A DNA stretch of 12,198 bases, from contig JACCZP010000370.1 of NCBI GenBank assembly GCA_013695885.1, positions 1 through 12,198 of the forward strand. The letters run 5' to 3'. The position numbers and the translations under genes were made by a program. Position 1 is the first letter of the stretch, and the number at the start of each line of letters is the position of its first letter. Under the pieces are notes generated by a model that saw only the letters and a list, made by a program, of their open reading frames with translations, was not told the DNA's origin and ran no database searches. Below, piece after piece: positions 1-6,504 of this stretch. This DNA comes from Thermoleophilaceae bacterium. Its GTDB lineage: Bacteria > Actinomycetota > Thermoleophilia > Solirubrobacterales > Thermoleophilaceae.

Positions 1-552
1 GTGGCCGAGACCGAGAAGTACGCGCACGTGACCTACTTCTTCAACGGCGGAGAGGAGGGCGAGCACCGCGGTGAGGAGTTCCGTGTGGTGGACTCTCCGC
101 GCGACGTCGCCACCTACGACCAGCGTCCGGAGATGAGCGCACGCGCCGCCGCCGACGCCTTCGTGGACGGGTGGTCGTCGGCCGGCCACCGCTTCGGCGT
201 CGTCAACTTCGCCAACCCGGACATGGTCGGGCACACCGGCGTGATCGAGGCGGCGGTCACCGCGATCGAGGCCGTGGACGAGTGCCTCGGCCGGGTGGTG
301 GCCGCCGTCCACGCCTCCGGCGGGGCGTGCGTCGTGACCGCCGACCACGGCAACGCCGACCACATGCTGGCCGACGACGGCAGCCCCGACACCGCGCACT
401 CGCTCAATCCGGTCCCGGTCGTGGTCACCGCCGAGGTGCCCGGCGGCCTCCGCGGCGGGGGCGTCCTCGCCGACGTCGCCCCAACGGTGCTCGCACTGCT
501 GCGGGAGGAGCAGCCGGCCGAGATGACGGGGACGTCGCTGCTCGCGGCCTGA
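1..552 (+). CDS. gpmI: 2,3-bisphosphoglycerate-independent phosphoglycerate mutase, C-terminal part (5' end outside window)
   Basis: This is the last 183 residues of the glycolytic enzyme that interconverts 3- and 2-phosphoglycerate through a phosphoserine intermediate, using two metal ions and no 2,3-bisphosphoglycerate. The visible signatures are EKYAHVTYFFNGG near the left edge, NFANPDMVGHTG, and VTADHGNADHM, which carries the metal-binding Asp/His residues, followed by HSLNPVPVVV. The family is normally about 500 residues, so most of the phosphatase domain's N-terminal part and the inserted transferase domain lie to the left. The GTG at position 1 is therefore an internal valine codon, not a start. 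The reading frame ends at TGA 550-552, 70 bp before tgt. Identification is secure; the only incompleteness is the window edge. Confidence 0.95.
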   Translation: MAETEKYAHVTYFFNGGEEGEHRGEEFRVVDSPRDVATYDQRPEMSARAAADAFVDGWSSAGHRFGVVNFANPDMVGHTGVIEAAVTAIEAVDECLGRVVAAVHASGGACVVTADHGNADHMLADDGSPDTAHSLNPVPVVVTAEVPGGLRGGGVLADVAPTVLALLREEQPAEMTGTSLLAA

Positions 553-607
553 GGTCCGCGCGGAACCGTCGGGCCGGGCTCCGACCGGACGATCCGCGCG
601 CCCCCTC

Positions 608-613
608 TAGCCT
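608..613 (+). promoter_or_regulatory. Putative -10 hexamer (TAGCCT) for tgt
   Basis: TAGCCT lies exactly nine bases before the GTG start of tgt, in the 70-bp gap after gpmI. The surrounding sequence is very GC-rich and no -35 box is recognisable. The same hexamer class and spacing recur before the M48 protease, ccmH, the integrase and the tRNA. A start site about 7 to 9 bases downstream would give a transcript with almost no leader. Confidence 0.5.
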
Positions 614-622
614 GGCGCCGAG

Positions 623-1810
623 GTGAGCGCCCCTCCCGGGTTCCGGATCGACGCCCGCGCGGGTCGCGCCCGCGCGGGCGTCCTTCGTACCGCCCACGGC
701 GACGTGCGCACTCCCGCGTTCGTTCCGCTCGCCACCGCGGGCGCGGTCAAGTCGCTCCAGGCCTCCGAGGTGGAGGCACTCGGCTTCGACATGGTGCTCG
801 GCAACACCTTCCACCTCTTCCTGCGCCCCGGCCATGAGAGCGTGGCCCGCATGGGCGGCCTCCACGAGTTCATGGGGTGGCGACGCCCGATCATCACGGA
901 CTCCGGCGGCTTCCAGGTGTTCTCGATGGGCCACGGCACGGTGGCCGAGGAGCTGAAGGGCAACCGGTCCGGCCCGCGCAGCGACGGTCGGGTGCTGGCC
1001 ATCGAGGAGGAGGGCGTGCGCTTCCGCTCCTACCTGGATGGCGAGGAGCGCTTCATGGGCCCCGAGACCTCGCTCGAGGTGCAGGCCGCGCTCGGGTCCG
1101 ACCTCGCCCTGGCCTTCGATGAGTGCACCCCTTTTCACGTCAGCCGCGACTACACGGCCTCCTCGACCGAGCGCACGCACCGCTGGCTCGACCGCTGCGT
1201 GGACTGGCACTCAGGCAACGCGCCGGAGGGCCAGCTCCTGTACGGGATCGTCCAGGGCGGCGTCCACGACGACCTTCGCGAGCGCTCGGCGCAGCGGGTG
1301 GCCGAGGCCGGCGTAGGCGGGGTGGCCATCGGCGGCTCGCTGGGACGGGAGAAGGCGCAGATGCGTGCCGTGCTCGACGTGACCACACGGTCGCTGCCCG
1401 AGGAGCTCCCCCGCCACGGCCTGGGGATCGGCGATCCCGACGACCTACTGGCCGGCGTCGAGCTCGGCATCGACACCTTCGACTGCGCCACCCCGACCCG
1501 GCTGGCCCGCCACGGCACCGCGCTCGTCCCCGATCCGGCCCGACGCTGGCGTCTCGACGTCACCCGCGCGTCCGAGAATGAGCGCCGCGATCCGCTCGTT
1601 CCCGGCTGCCCCTGCCCCGCGTGCGAGCGCCACACCCGCGGGTACCTGCACTACCTGGCGCGAGCGAAGGAGCTCACCGCCGTGCGGCTGCTGGTCATGC
1701 ACAACCTCACGTTCATGCGGAAGCTGATGGAGGGCCTGAGGGAGGCTGTGACCGGCAACCGGCTCGACCGCTACGGCGAGGCCCTCGCCCGCGGCGTCGC
1801 GCCCTACTGA
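623..1810 (+). CDS. tgt: tRNA-guanine(34) transglycosylase (queuosine biosynthesis)
   Basis: This enzyme exchanges G34 in the anticodon of GUN tRNAs for preQ1, a step in queuosine synthesis. The 395-residue length is normal for bacterial Tgt. Visible signatures include the base-binding ITDSGGFQVFS (Asp at residue 93), LLYGIVQGGV, GGVAIGGSLG, and DTFDCATPTRLAR, whose Asp at residue 287 corresponds to the catalytic nucleophile. A zinc site follows, CPCPAC at residues 329-334, with a His about 30 residues later in LLVMHNL. The GTG start at 623 puts the typical N-terminal FRIDARAGRARAG immediately after the start and sits nine bases after a TAGCCT hexamer. No Shine-Dalgarno sequence is obvious. 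The 3' end overlaps the convergent kinase gene by 7 bp. Confidence 0.96.
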   Translation: MSAPPGFRIDARAGRARAGVLRTAHGDVRTPAFVPLATAGAVKSLQASEVEALGFDMVLGNTFHLFLRPGHESVARMGGLHEFMGWRRPIITDSGGFQVFSMGHGTVAEELKGNRSGPRSDGRVLAIEEEGVRFRSYLDGEERFMGPETSLEVQAALGSDLALAFDECTPFHVSRDYTASSTERTHRWLDRCVDWHSGNAPEGQLLYGIVQGGVHDDLRERSAQRVAEAGVGGVAIGGSLGREKAQMRAVLDVTTRSLPEELPRHGLGIGDPDDLLAGVELGIDTFDCATPTRLARHGTALVPDPARRWRLDVTRASENERRDPLVPGCPCPACERHTRGYLHYLARAKELTAVRLLVMHNLTFMRKLMEGLREAVTGNRLDRYGEALARGVAPY

Positions 1811-3036
1811 GCCGGCTGCTCCACGTTCTCCTCGATCAGCTCGCGGACGCCCTGGATCTGCTGGTCGATCTCGGTCTCCTCGACCGCGGTGACGGGCGGC
1901 CCCGGGTCCGACCCGGACAGGGTCGTCGCGAGCGCTACGCCCACGCCGATCAGCAGCACGACGAGCGCCAGGGCGATGAGTCGAAGCCGCTTCCTTCGAC
2001 GCGCCGCGGGCGTCGATGTGCGCGCCGGGGCGCTCGGCTCGGCGGCGCGCCGAGCCGGGGGCGCCGGCGCTGTCGTGCCGGTCGTGGGCCGGCGGGTGAG
2101 CGCCTGGGTGGCGCCGGTCGTGCTGAGCGCCTGGGTGGCGTCTACGTCGGAGTGGTCGCCGAGGCCCTGGGTGGTGTCCTCCAGACGAATCGTCGCGTCG
2201 GTGGCCTCGTTGTAGAGGCCGGCGTCGAAGGCCTCGGCCATGTCGAGGGCGGAGGCGTAGCGCGCGTCCTGGTCGCGCGAGAGGCACACGAGGATCGCCC
2301 GGTCGAGCGCCTCGGGCACGTCGGAGCGCAGGGCGGACACCGGGTCGATCGCGTCGTTCTGCTGCTTGAGCGCCAGCTCGGTCAGCGAGGTGTACTCGTG
2401 CGGTAGGCGGCCGGTGAGGAACTGGTAGGCGCACACTCCGAGCGAGTAGACGTCCGAGGGCGGGCCCGCCTCCTCGCCCCGCGCCTGCTCGGGAGAGAGG
2501 TAGGCGGCGGTGCCGAGCACCGAGCCGACCTGGGTGATCCGGCTCTGCTCGGCCGCCTTGGCGATGCCGAAGTCCGCGAGCTTCGTGGCCCCGGTCTCGT
2601 TCGATACCAGGAGGTTCCCGGGCTTGACGTCGCGGTGCACCACGCCGGACCGATGGGCGTAGTCGAGCCCGTGACAGGCGTCGCGGACGGCGTAGACCGC
2701 GCTGTCGACGTCGAGCGTCCCGTGGTCGCGCAGGAGGTCGGCGCACGATGGACCGTCCACGAGCTCCATGACGATGTAGTGGCGCCCCGACTGGGAGTCG
2801 TGCCCGGAGTCGAAGACCTGGACCACGTTGGGGTGCTGGAGCTTCGCGGCCGCGAGGGCCTCGCGGCGGAAGCGGGCCACGAAGGCCTCGTCCTCGGCCA
2901 GGTGCTCCGCGAGGAGCTTGATGGCCACGGGCCGCTCGAGCACGGTGTCGGTCGCGTGGAAGACCGTGGACATGCCGCCGGCCCCGAGCCGGGAGTCGAT
3001 GCGGTAGCGCCCGGCGACCTCCGTGGGGGTGGTCAC
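1804..3036 (-). CDS. Membrane-anchored Ser/Thr protein kinase (PknB-like, no PASTA domains)
   Basis: This is a Hanks-type kinase with all core motifs: glycine loop LGAGGMSTVF (residues 17-26), ATP-binding Lys40 in VAIK, catalytic loop HRDVKPGN (134-141, Asp136), DFG at 155-157, and the SPEQARG activation-segment end. A Thr/Pro/Ala-rich linker with two ATQAL repeats (300-304, 309-313) leads to a basic stretch and one membrane helix at about 350-370. Only about 39 acidic residues follow outside the membrane. The actinobacterial PknB family usually carries extracellular PASTA repeats, and none are present here. The GTG start overlaps the stop of the upstream lipoprotein gene (GTGA, 3033-3036), which suggests translational coupling and a joint function. 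Substrates cannot be read from the sequence. Confidence 0.93.
   Translation of the reverse strand: MTTPTEVAGRYRIDSRLGAGGMSTVFHATDTVLERPVAIKLLAEHLAEDEAFVARFRREALAAAKLQHPNVVQVFDSGHDSQSGRHYIVMELVDGPSCADLLRDHGTLDVDSAVYAVRDACHGLDYAHRSGVVHRDVKPGNLLVSNETGATKLADFGIAKAAEQSRITQVGSVLGTAAYLSPEQARGEEAGPPSDVYSLGVCAYQFLTGRLPHEYTSLTELALKQQNDAIDPVSALRSDVPEALDRAILVCLSRDQDARYASALDMAEAFDAGLYNEATDATIRLEDTTQGLGDHSDVDATQALSTTGATQALTRRPTTGTTAPAPPARRAAEPSAPARTSTPAARRRKRLRLIALALVVLLIGVGVALATTLSGSDPGPPVTAVEETEIDQQIQGVRELIEENVEQPAQ
2098..2140 (-). repeat. 16-bp direct repeats encoding tandem ATQAL motifs in the kinase linker
   Basis: The plus strand carries two identical 16-bp copies at 2098-2113 and 2125-2140, a period of 27 bp or nine codons. 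They encode the two ATQAL motifs of the kinase juxtamembrane linker. A more divergent TTQGL lies about nine residues before the first copy. The Thr-Gln pattern resembles phospho-acceptor sites, but that function is inferred. Confidence 0.7.
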
Positions 3037-3668
3037 CGCTCCGCTCCGGGGATGACGATCTCGCCCGCTTCGTCCGGCGGCGGGACGCCGCCCGTGTTGC
3101 CCCCGGCACCGTCCCCGTCCCCGGCACCGCCGTTGCCGTTCCCGTTGCCGTTGCCTCCGCCGTTCCCGTTCCCATTGCCCTTGTCCTTTCCGTCGTCCGG
3201 ATCGGGCTCGGGATCGGGCTCAGGCTCCTCCTGGGTCTCGGTCGGCTGCTCCTCGGTGGTGGTCGGCGCCGGCTCCGTCGTGGTGGGCTCGGGCGTCGTC
3301 TCCGTGGGAGTCGGCTCCGGCTCCGGCTCGGGCTGCTCGCGGCACCTCTCATCGATCAGCGTGCCTAGGTTGTCCACCGACTCCGACAGCGCGTCGCGCA
3401 CGTTCTGGTTCACGTCCGCCGGCAGGTTGGCCACGTTGCGCTCGATGCGGACGAGGTTTCCCTGCCGCGCGTCGATGCAGGCGCGGCTCTGCACTCGCCG
3501 CTCGGCCTCGTCGAGCTGCGCGATCAGGTACTGCGCGTCGCGACTCGGGATGCCGCGCGGCTCCTCGTCCTGCCCGCAGGCCGGGAGGGCCACGGCGAAG
3601 GCGACGACGACCGGGACGGCGAGCTTCCCGAAGGCCGACCGCCTCTTATCTCCCGCGTGCAGCGTCAT
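3033..3668 (-). CDS. Putative lipoprotein with PE/PT-rich and Gly-Asn-rich tail
   Basis: I do not recognise a named family. The 211-residue protein starts with a basic segment (KRR) and a hydrophobic stretch ending LPAC at residues 28-31, compatible with a signal peptide and a slightly atypical lipobox at Cys31. Residues about 40-110 look helical and charged and contain two further cysteines (64 and 109) that could form a disulfide. Residues 112-155 are Pro/Glu/Thr-rich, like a cell-wall-spanning linker. Residues 164-180 are Gly-Asn repeats, followed by a GD/GA-rich end. It starts 6 bp after the phosphoesterase stop and overlaps the kinase start by 4 bp, so all three are probably one transcript. 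Being extracytoplasmic and coupled to a kinase with almost no ectodomain, it may act as the sensor partner; this is inference. Confidence 0.8.
   Translation of the reverse strand: MTLHAGDKRRSAFGKLAVPVVVAFAVALPACGQDEEPRGIPSRDAQYLIAQLDEAERRVQSRACIDARQGNLVRIERNVANLPADVNQNVRDALSESVDNLGTLIDERCREQPEPEPEPTPTETTPEPTTTEPAPTTTEEQPTETQEEPEPDPEPDPDDGKDKGNGNGNGGGNGNGNGNGGAGDGDGAGGNTGGVPPPDEAGEIVIPGAER
3129..3179 (-). repeat. Gly-Asn coding low-complexity repeat
   Basis: Near-perfect 6-bp units (GGC/GGG-AAC/AAT on the coding strand) encode alternating Gly-Asn, residues 164-180 of the putative lipoprotein, interrupted once by GGG. Short-unit repeats of this kind are prone to in-frame length variation by slippage. 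Confidence 0.75.
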
Positions 3669-3674
3669 TTACGT

Positions 3675-4469
3675 TCACTGTCCAAGGTAGAGCCTCTTGG
3701 CCAGCGCCTGAGGCAGTTCGGTCGCCTCGATGGCACGCGCGGCCTCGTCGACGGGGTATTCCACGCGATGCCAGGAAGCCCTCGCCCGTCCGAGGTCGAG
3801 CAGCATCCACGCGGCGCGGGGGTCGCCGTCGCGCGGCTGGCCGACTCCGCCCGGGTTGAGGAGCCACCTGCCGGTCGAGAGGTCGACCTCGGTCCCGCCC
3901 GGCGCGAGGCTGCCACGCGCGGTCCCGCCGTCGGGGCGCGAGAAGTGCAGGGCCACGTGCGAGTGCCCGATCGCCCCGATCCGGGCGTCCATCGCGTCCA
4001 TGCACCCGCTGGCCTGCATGGTGGAGAGCACGTACTCCCACACCGGGTCGCGCGGGGAGGCGTGGAAGAGGCCGACCGGAGGGTCCGGCTCGTGCGTGGC
4101 AAGCCCGGACAGGTAGCCGCGAGCCTCGGCTCCGAGCCGCTCGGCCGTCCACGTTGCGGCGATCGCGGCGTTGGGAGAGAAGGTGGTGACGTCGAGGCGC
4201 CCGAGGGCCACGAGGTCGTGATTGCCCAGCAGACAGCGATCACAGCGCCGGCGGGCCAGGGCCACGCACTCGTCGGGCTGAGCCCCGTACCCGACCAGGT
4301 CGCCGAGGCACCACACCGCGTCGGCGCCCACGCGCTCGACGTCCTCGAGGACGGCCCCGAACGCCGGCAGGTTCCCGTGGACGTCTGAGATGATCGCGAC
4401 GCGCGTGGGCGCCGCGCCGCTGGAGGGCCGATCCGGTCCACTTAGAGTCTCCGCGTCATGGGGGGCCAT
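3675..4469 (-). CDS. Calcineurin-like metallophosphoesterase
   Basis: This is a single-domain, binuclear-metal phosphoesterase of 264 residues. The metal-ligand motifs appear in order: SDVHGN (28-33), GDLVGYG (56-62), GNHD (82-85), a His in LFHASP and the closing GHSH. The layout resembles the YfcE/ApaH-like group that cleaves phosphodiesters or nucleotide polyphosphates, but the substrate cannot be assigned. No ATG, GTG or TTG codon lies between the ATG at 4469 and the SDVHGN motif, so 4469 is the only reasonable start. It gives a 22-residue unstructured lead. That start lies inside the first codons of the divergent M48 gene. A TAGGCT hexamer on this strand at 4585-4580 is a possible distant -10. 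It is the first gene of the phosphoesterase-lipoprotein-kinase group. Confidence 0.9.
   Translation of the reverse strand: MAPHDAETLSGPDRPSSGAAPTRVAIISDVHGNLPAFGAVLEDVERVGADAVWCLGDLVGYGAQPDECVALARRRCDRCLLGNHDLVALGRLDVTTFSPNAAIAATWTAERLGAEARGYLSGLATHEPDPPVGLFHASPRDPVWEYVLSTMQASGCMDAMDARIGAIGHSHVALHFSRPDGGTARGSLAPGGTEVDLSTGRWLLNPGGVGQPRDGDPRAAWMLLDLGRARASWHRVEYPVDEAARAIEATELPQALAKRLYLGQ
4443..4448 (+). promoter_or_regulatory. Putative -10 hexamer (TAGAGT) for the M48 protease gene
   Basis: TAGAGT ends exactly nine bases before the ATG at 4458, the same spacing as at tgt, ccmH, the integrase and the tRNA. It lies inside the first ten codons of the divergent phosphoesterase gene. No -35 box is visible. 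Confidence 0.5.
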
Positions 4470-5738
4470 CGCTTCAAGGTGTCCGCGGCGCTCGCCGTGG
4501 CGGTGATGGCCGCCGGAGCGGCCACGCTCCTCCTTCGGCCCCGCGGCGCAGGCCTCGAGCCCGCCGCCGTGGAGGCCACAGCCTACTTCAGCGCCGGGGA
4601 GCTTGCGCGGGCAGAGGCCTTTCGCGGCCCTCAGCGGGTCCTCGGCATCGCCGGCATCCTCCTCTCCGGAGGGGCGCTCGCGCTGGTCGCGCTGCGTCCA
4701 CCGGCTGGGCTGCGTGCGGTCCTCGGCCGCGCGGGCGCGCGACCGGTGCTCGGCGCCGCGGCGGTGGGGGCGGCCGGCTCGGTCGCCCTCGAGGTCCTGG
4801 GCCTACCACTGGGCGTGATCGCCCACTCGCGATCGGTCGAGTTCGGGCTGTCCACCCAGGCCTACGGCGGGTGGCTCGCCGACGCCGCCAAGGCCGCAGG
4901 CGTCGGCGCGGTCATGACCGCCGGTCTGGCGGCGGGAGGGGTGGCGCTCGTCCGGCGCTTCCCCCGGCGCTGGTGGCTCCCGGCGTCGGCGTCGGTGGTG
5001 GCGGTGGGTGTCGTCCTCCTTCTGCTGTCCCCGGTGATCGTCGAGCCGCTGTTCAACCGCTTCGAGCCGCTGCCGCCCGGCGAGCTTCGCGACCAGGTGC
5101 TCGACCTCGCACGGCGCTCGGGCGTCGACGTGGGGGAGGTCTACCGCGTCGACGCCAGCCGCCGGACGACAGGCGCCAACGCATACGTGGGAGGCCTCGG
5201 ACCCACGAAGCGGGTGGTGCTCTACGACAACCTCATCGACGGCTTCCCGCGCGACCAGCTCCTCTCGGTGGTGGCCCACGAGCTCGGCCACCAGCGGGGC
5301 CGCGACCTCTACCGCGGCCTTCTGTGGCTCGCGCTGGTGGCGCCTGCCGGTGCGCTGCTCGCGCAGCGCCTCGCCGAGGCGATCGCCGGCGGCCGACCGG
5401 ATCGCGGCACCCCGAGCTCGACACGCCGTGCCGGACGCTCGACCCTCGGCGCCCCGGCCGGTCTGCCCGCCCTCGCCCTCGCCGTCGCCCTGGTGTCCTT
5501 CCTGCTCGGCACCGCGAGCAACGCGCTGTCCCGCCGGGTCGAGGCCCGCGCGGACCTGTTCGCCCTCCAGGTCACCCGCGATCCGTCGGCGTTCATCGGC
5601 CTAGAGCGCGGGCTGTCCGTGCGCAACGTGAGTGACCCGAGCCCGCCGGCGGCCCTGCACCTGCTGTTCGGGACGCACCCGACGACGCTCGAGCGCATCG
5701 GCTACGGCCTGGAGTGGGAACGGGGCGGGCCCCGGTAG
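4458..5738 (+). CDS. M48 family membrane metalloprotease (Ste24/CAAX-protease-like)
   Basis: This is a 426-residue integral-membrane zinc protease. The zinc motif HELGH is at residues 274-278 in VVAHELGHQRGRDL, and the third ligand is Glu362 in VEARADLFALQVT. Before the active site come about five hydrophobic segments (roughly residues 7-27, 58-78, 87-107, 145-165 and 173-193). The Ste24-type block FNRFEPLPPGELRDQV, RTTGANAYVGGLGPTKRVVLYD follows. Two more hydrophobic stretches flank the end of the catalytic domain. In the family, such enzymes cleave membrane proteins or prenylated peptides; bacterial members are generally linked to membrane protein quality control, and the substrate here is unknown. 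The ATG at 4458 overlaps the start of the divergent phosphoesterase by 12 bp. A GTG seven codons downstream is an alternative start. The gene ends 8 bp from the convergent DUF3467 gene. Confidence 0.92.
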   Translation: MGGHRFKVSAALAVAVMAAGAATLLLRPRGAGLEPAAVEATAYFSAGELARAEAFRGPQRVLGIAGILLSGGALALVALRPPAGLRAVLGRAGARPVLGAAAVGAAGSVALEVLGLPLGVIAHSRSVEFGLSTQAYGGWLADAAKAAGVGAVMTAGLAAGGVALVRRFPRRWWLPASASVVAVGVVLLLLSPVIVEPLFNRFEPLPPGELRDQVLDLARRSGVDVGEVYRVDASRRTTGANAYVGGLGPTKRVVLYDNLIDGFPRDQLLSVVAHELGHQRGRDLYRGLLWLALVAPAGALLAQRLAEAIAGGRPDRGTPSSTRRAGRSTLGAPAGLPALALAVALVSFLLGTASNALSRRVEARADLFALQVTRDPSAFIGLERGLSVRNVSDPSPPAALHLLFGTHPTTLERIGYGLEWERGGPR

Positions 5739-5746
5739 GGGTCCGG

Positions 5747-6034
5747 TTACTCCTCGAGCTCGGGGAGGTTGCGGATGCCCTCCCGCGTCTCCCACTTCGC
5801 GTAGTTGTCCTCCACCGCCTCGATCAGCTCGCGCATGCAGCGATGCGAGAGGTTGACGCGCGAGACCACCACCCCCGGCACCTCGTCGTCGTCCACCTCG
5901 TGGTCCACGCGCGCGAACGTGAGCGTGAACTCGTAGGGGGAATGCGAGACGTTGACGAAGTTCGCGTAGACCCCGGCCATGATCTCGGGGGACGTGTGAA
6001 TGTTGATCTGCCGCTCGGGCGGTGTTTCGTCCAT
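5747..6034 (-). CDS. DUF3467 domain protein
   Basis: This is a small 95-residue protein of unknown function. It matches my recollection of the DUF3467 pattern: an N-terminal strand RQINIHTSPEIMAGVYANF, then VSHSPYEFTLTFARVDHE, and VVVSRVNLSHRCMRELIEAVEDNYAKWE. An upstream in-frame ATG at 6100 exists, but the start at 6034 is better. The conserved domain begins eight residues after it, and a GATAAT hexamer ends seven bases before it, as expected for leaderless transcription. That hexamer would lie inside the coding region if the longer start were used. It is divergent from rlmH-argS and almost touches the convergent M48 gene. No catalytic residues can be proposed. Confidence 0.85.
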   Translation of the reverse strand: MDETPPERQINIHTSPEIMAGVYANFVNVSHSPYEFTLTFARVDHEVDDDEVPGVVVSRVNLSHRCMRELIEAVEDNYAKWETREGIRNLPELEE

Positions 6035-6040
6035 GCGGGC

Positions 6041-6047
6041 TATTATC
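6041..6047. promoter_or_regulatory. AT-rich heptamer readable as a -10 box on both strands
   Basis: The plus strand reads TATTAT at 6041-6046, and the minus strand reads GATAAT from 6047 to 6042. It is the only AT-rich block in a very GC-rich intergenic region between two divergent genes. On the minus strand it ends seven bases before the DUF3467 ATG (leaderless). On the plus strand it would give rlmH a leader of about 40 bases. No -35 box is recognisable in either direction. Confidence 0.55.
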
Positions 6048-6092
6048 GCAGCGCGCGTCGCCGCCCGCCCGTCGGGCCCGAGCCGCCCTTCC

Positions 6093-6500
6093 ATGCGCAT
6101 CCGCGTCGTAGCCGTCGGCCGCCTGCGCCCGCCGTTCGTCGACGACGTCCAGCACTATCACCGCCTGCTCGCCCGCCACGTGCGCGTCGAGTTGGTGGAG
6201 CTGCGCGACGAGGACCGCGTGGCCTCGCGCCTGCCGCCCGACGCGTTCACCTGCGTGCTCGACTCCGGCGGCGAGAGCCTCGACTCCGTAGCCCTGTCCG
6301 CGTTCCTCGAGGAGCGAAGGGCGTCGGGCCGGGATCTGTGCTTCGTGGTCGGCGGGCCAAAGGGGATCGAGCTCGGAGAGCCCGACATGCGGCTGTCGTT
6401 CGGCCCGATCACGCTTCCCCACCAGCTCGCCCGCGTGGTGCTGCTCGAGCAGCTCTTCCGGGCCCACAAGATCCTGGCGCGGGAGCCGTATCACTATTAG
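6093..6500 (+). CDS. rlmH: 23S rRNA (pseudouridine1915-N3)-methyltransferase RlmH
   Basis: This SPOUT-fold enzyme methylates N3 of pseudouridine 1915 in helix 69 of 23S rRNA, using S-adenosylmethionine. Family signatures are the start MRIRVVAVGRL, the trefoil-knot SAM site FVVGGPKGIE, and the C-terminal LSFGPITLPHQLARVVLLEQ and AREPYHY. The ATG at 6093 places MRIRVVAVG at the N terminus as in the family. Longer readings toward 6000 add only unrelated residues and overlap the divergent gene. The protein is 135 residues against about 155-159 usually. The missing residues fall in the variable segment after the first strand (around ELRDEDRVASRL), so activity should be kept. The stop is four bases before argS, indicating an operon. 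Confidence 0.93.
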   Translation: MRIRVVAVGRLRPPFVDDVQHYHRLLARHVRVELVELRDEDRVASRLPPDAFTCVLDSGGESLDSVALSAFLEERRASGRDLCFVVGGPKGIELGEPDMRLSFGPITLPHQLARVVLLEQLFRAHKILAREPYHY

Positions 6501-6504
6501 CGGC

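Noticed and set aside
1445..3352. Long minus-strand reading frame of 635 codons across tgt, the kinase and the lipoprotein gene
   Set aside because: It is Arg/Pro/Ala-rich with no recognisable domain; a GC-rich shadow of the real genes.
5727..5744. GGCCCC-type hairpin between the convergent M48 and DUF3467 genes
   Set aside because: It uses the last M48 codons, needs a G-T pair, has no T-tract and competes with another fold; not enough for a terminator.
6000..6092. Longer N terminus for RlmH
   Set aside because: The RlmH family starts directly with the MRIRVVAVG strand; the added residues are antisense to the DUF3467 start region.
6035..6100. 22-residue N-terminal extension of the DUF3467 protein from ATG 6100
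   Set aside because: The extension is unrelated to the domain and would place the GATAAT promoter-like box inside the gene; ATG 6034 fits better.
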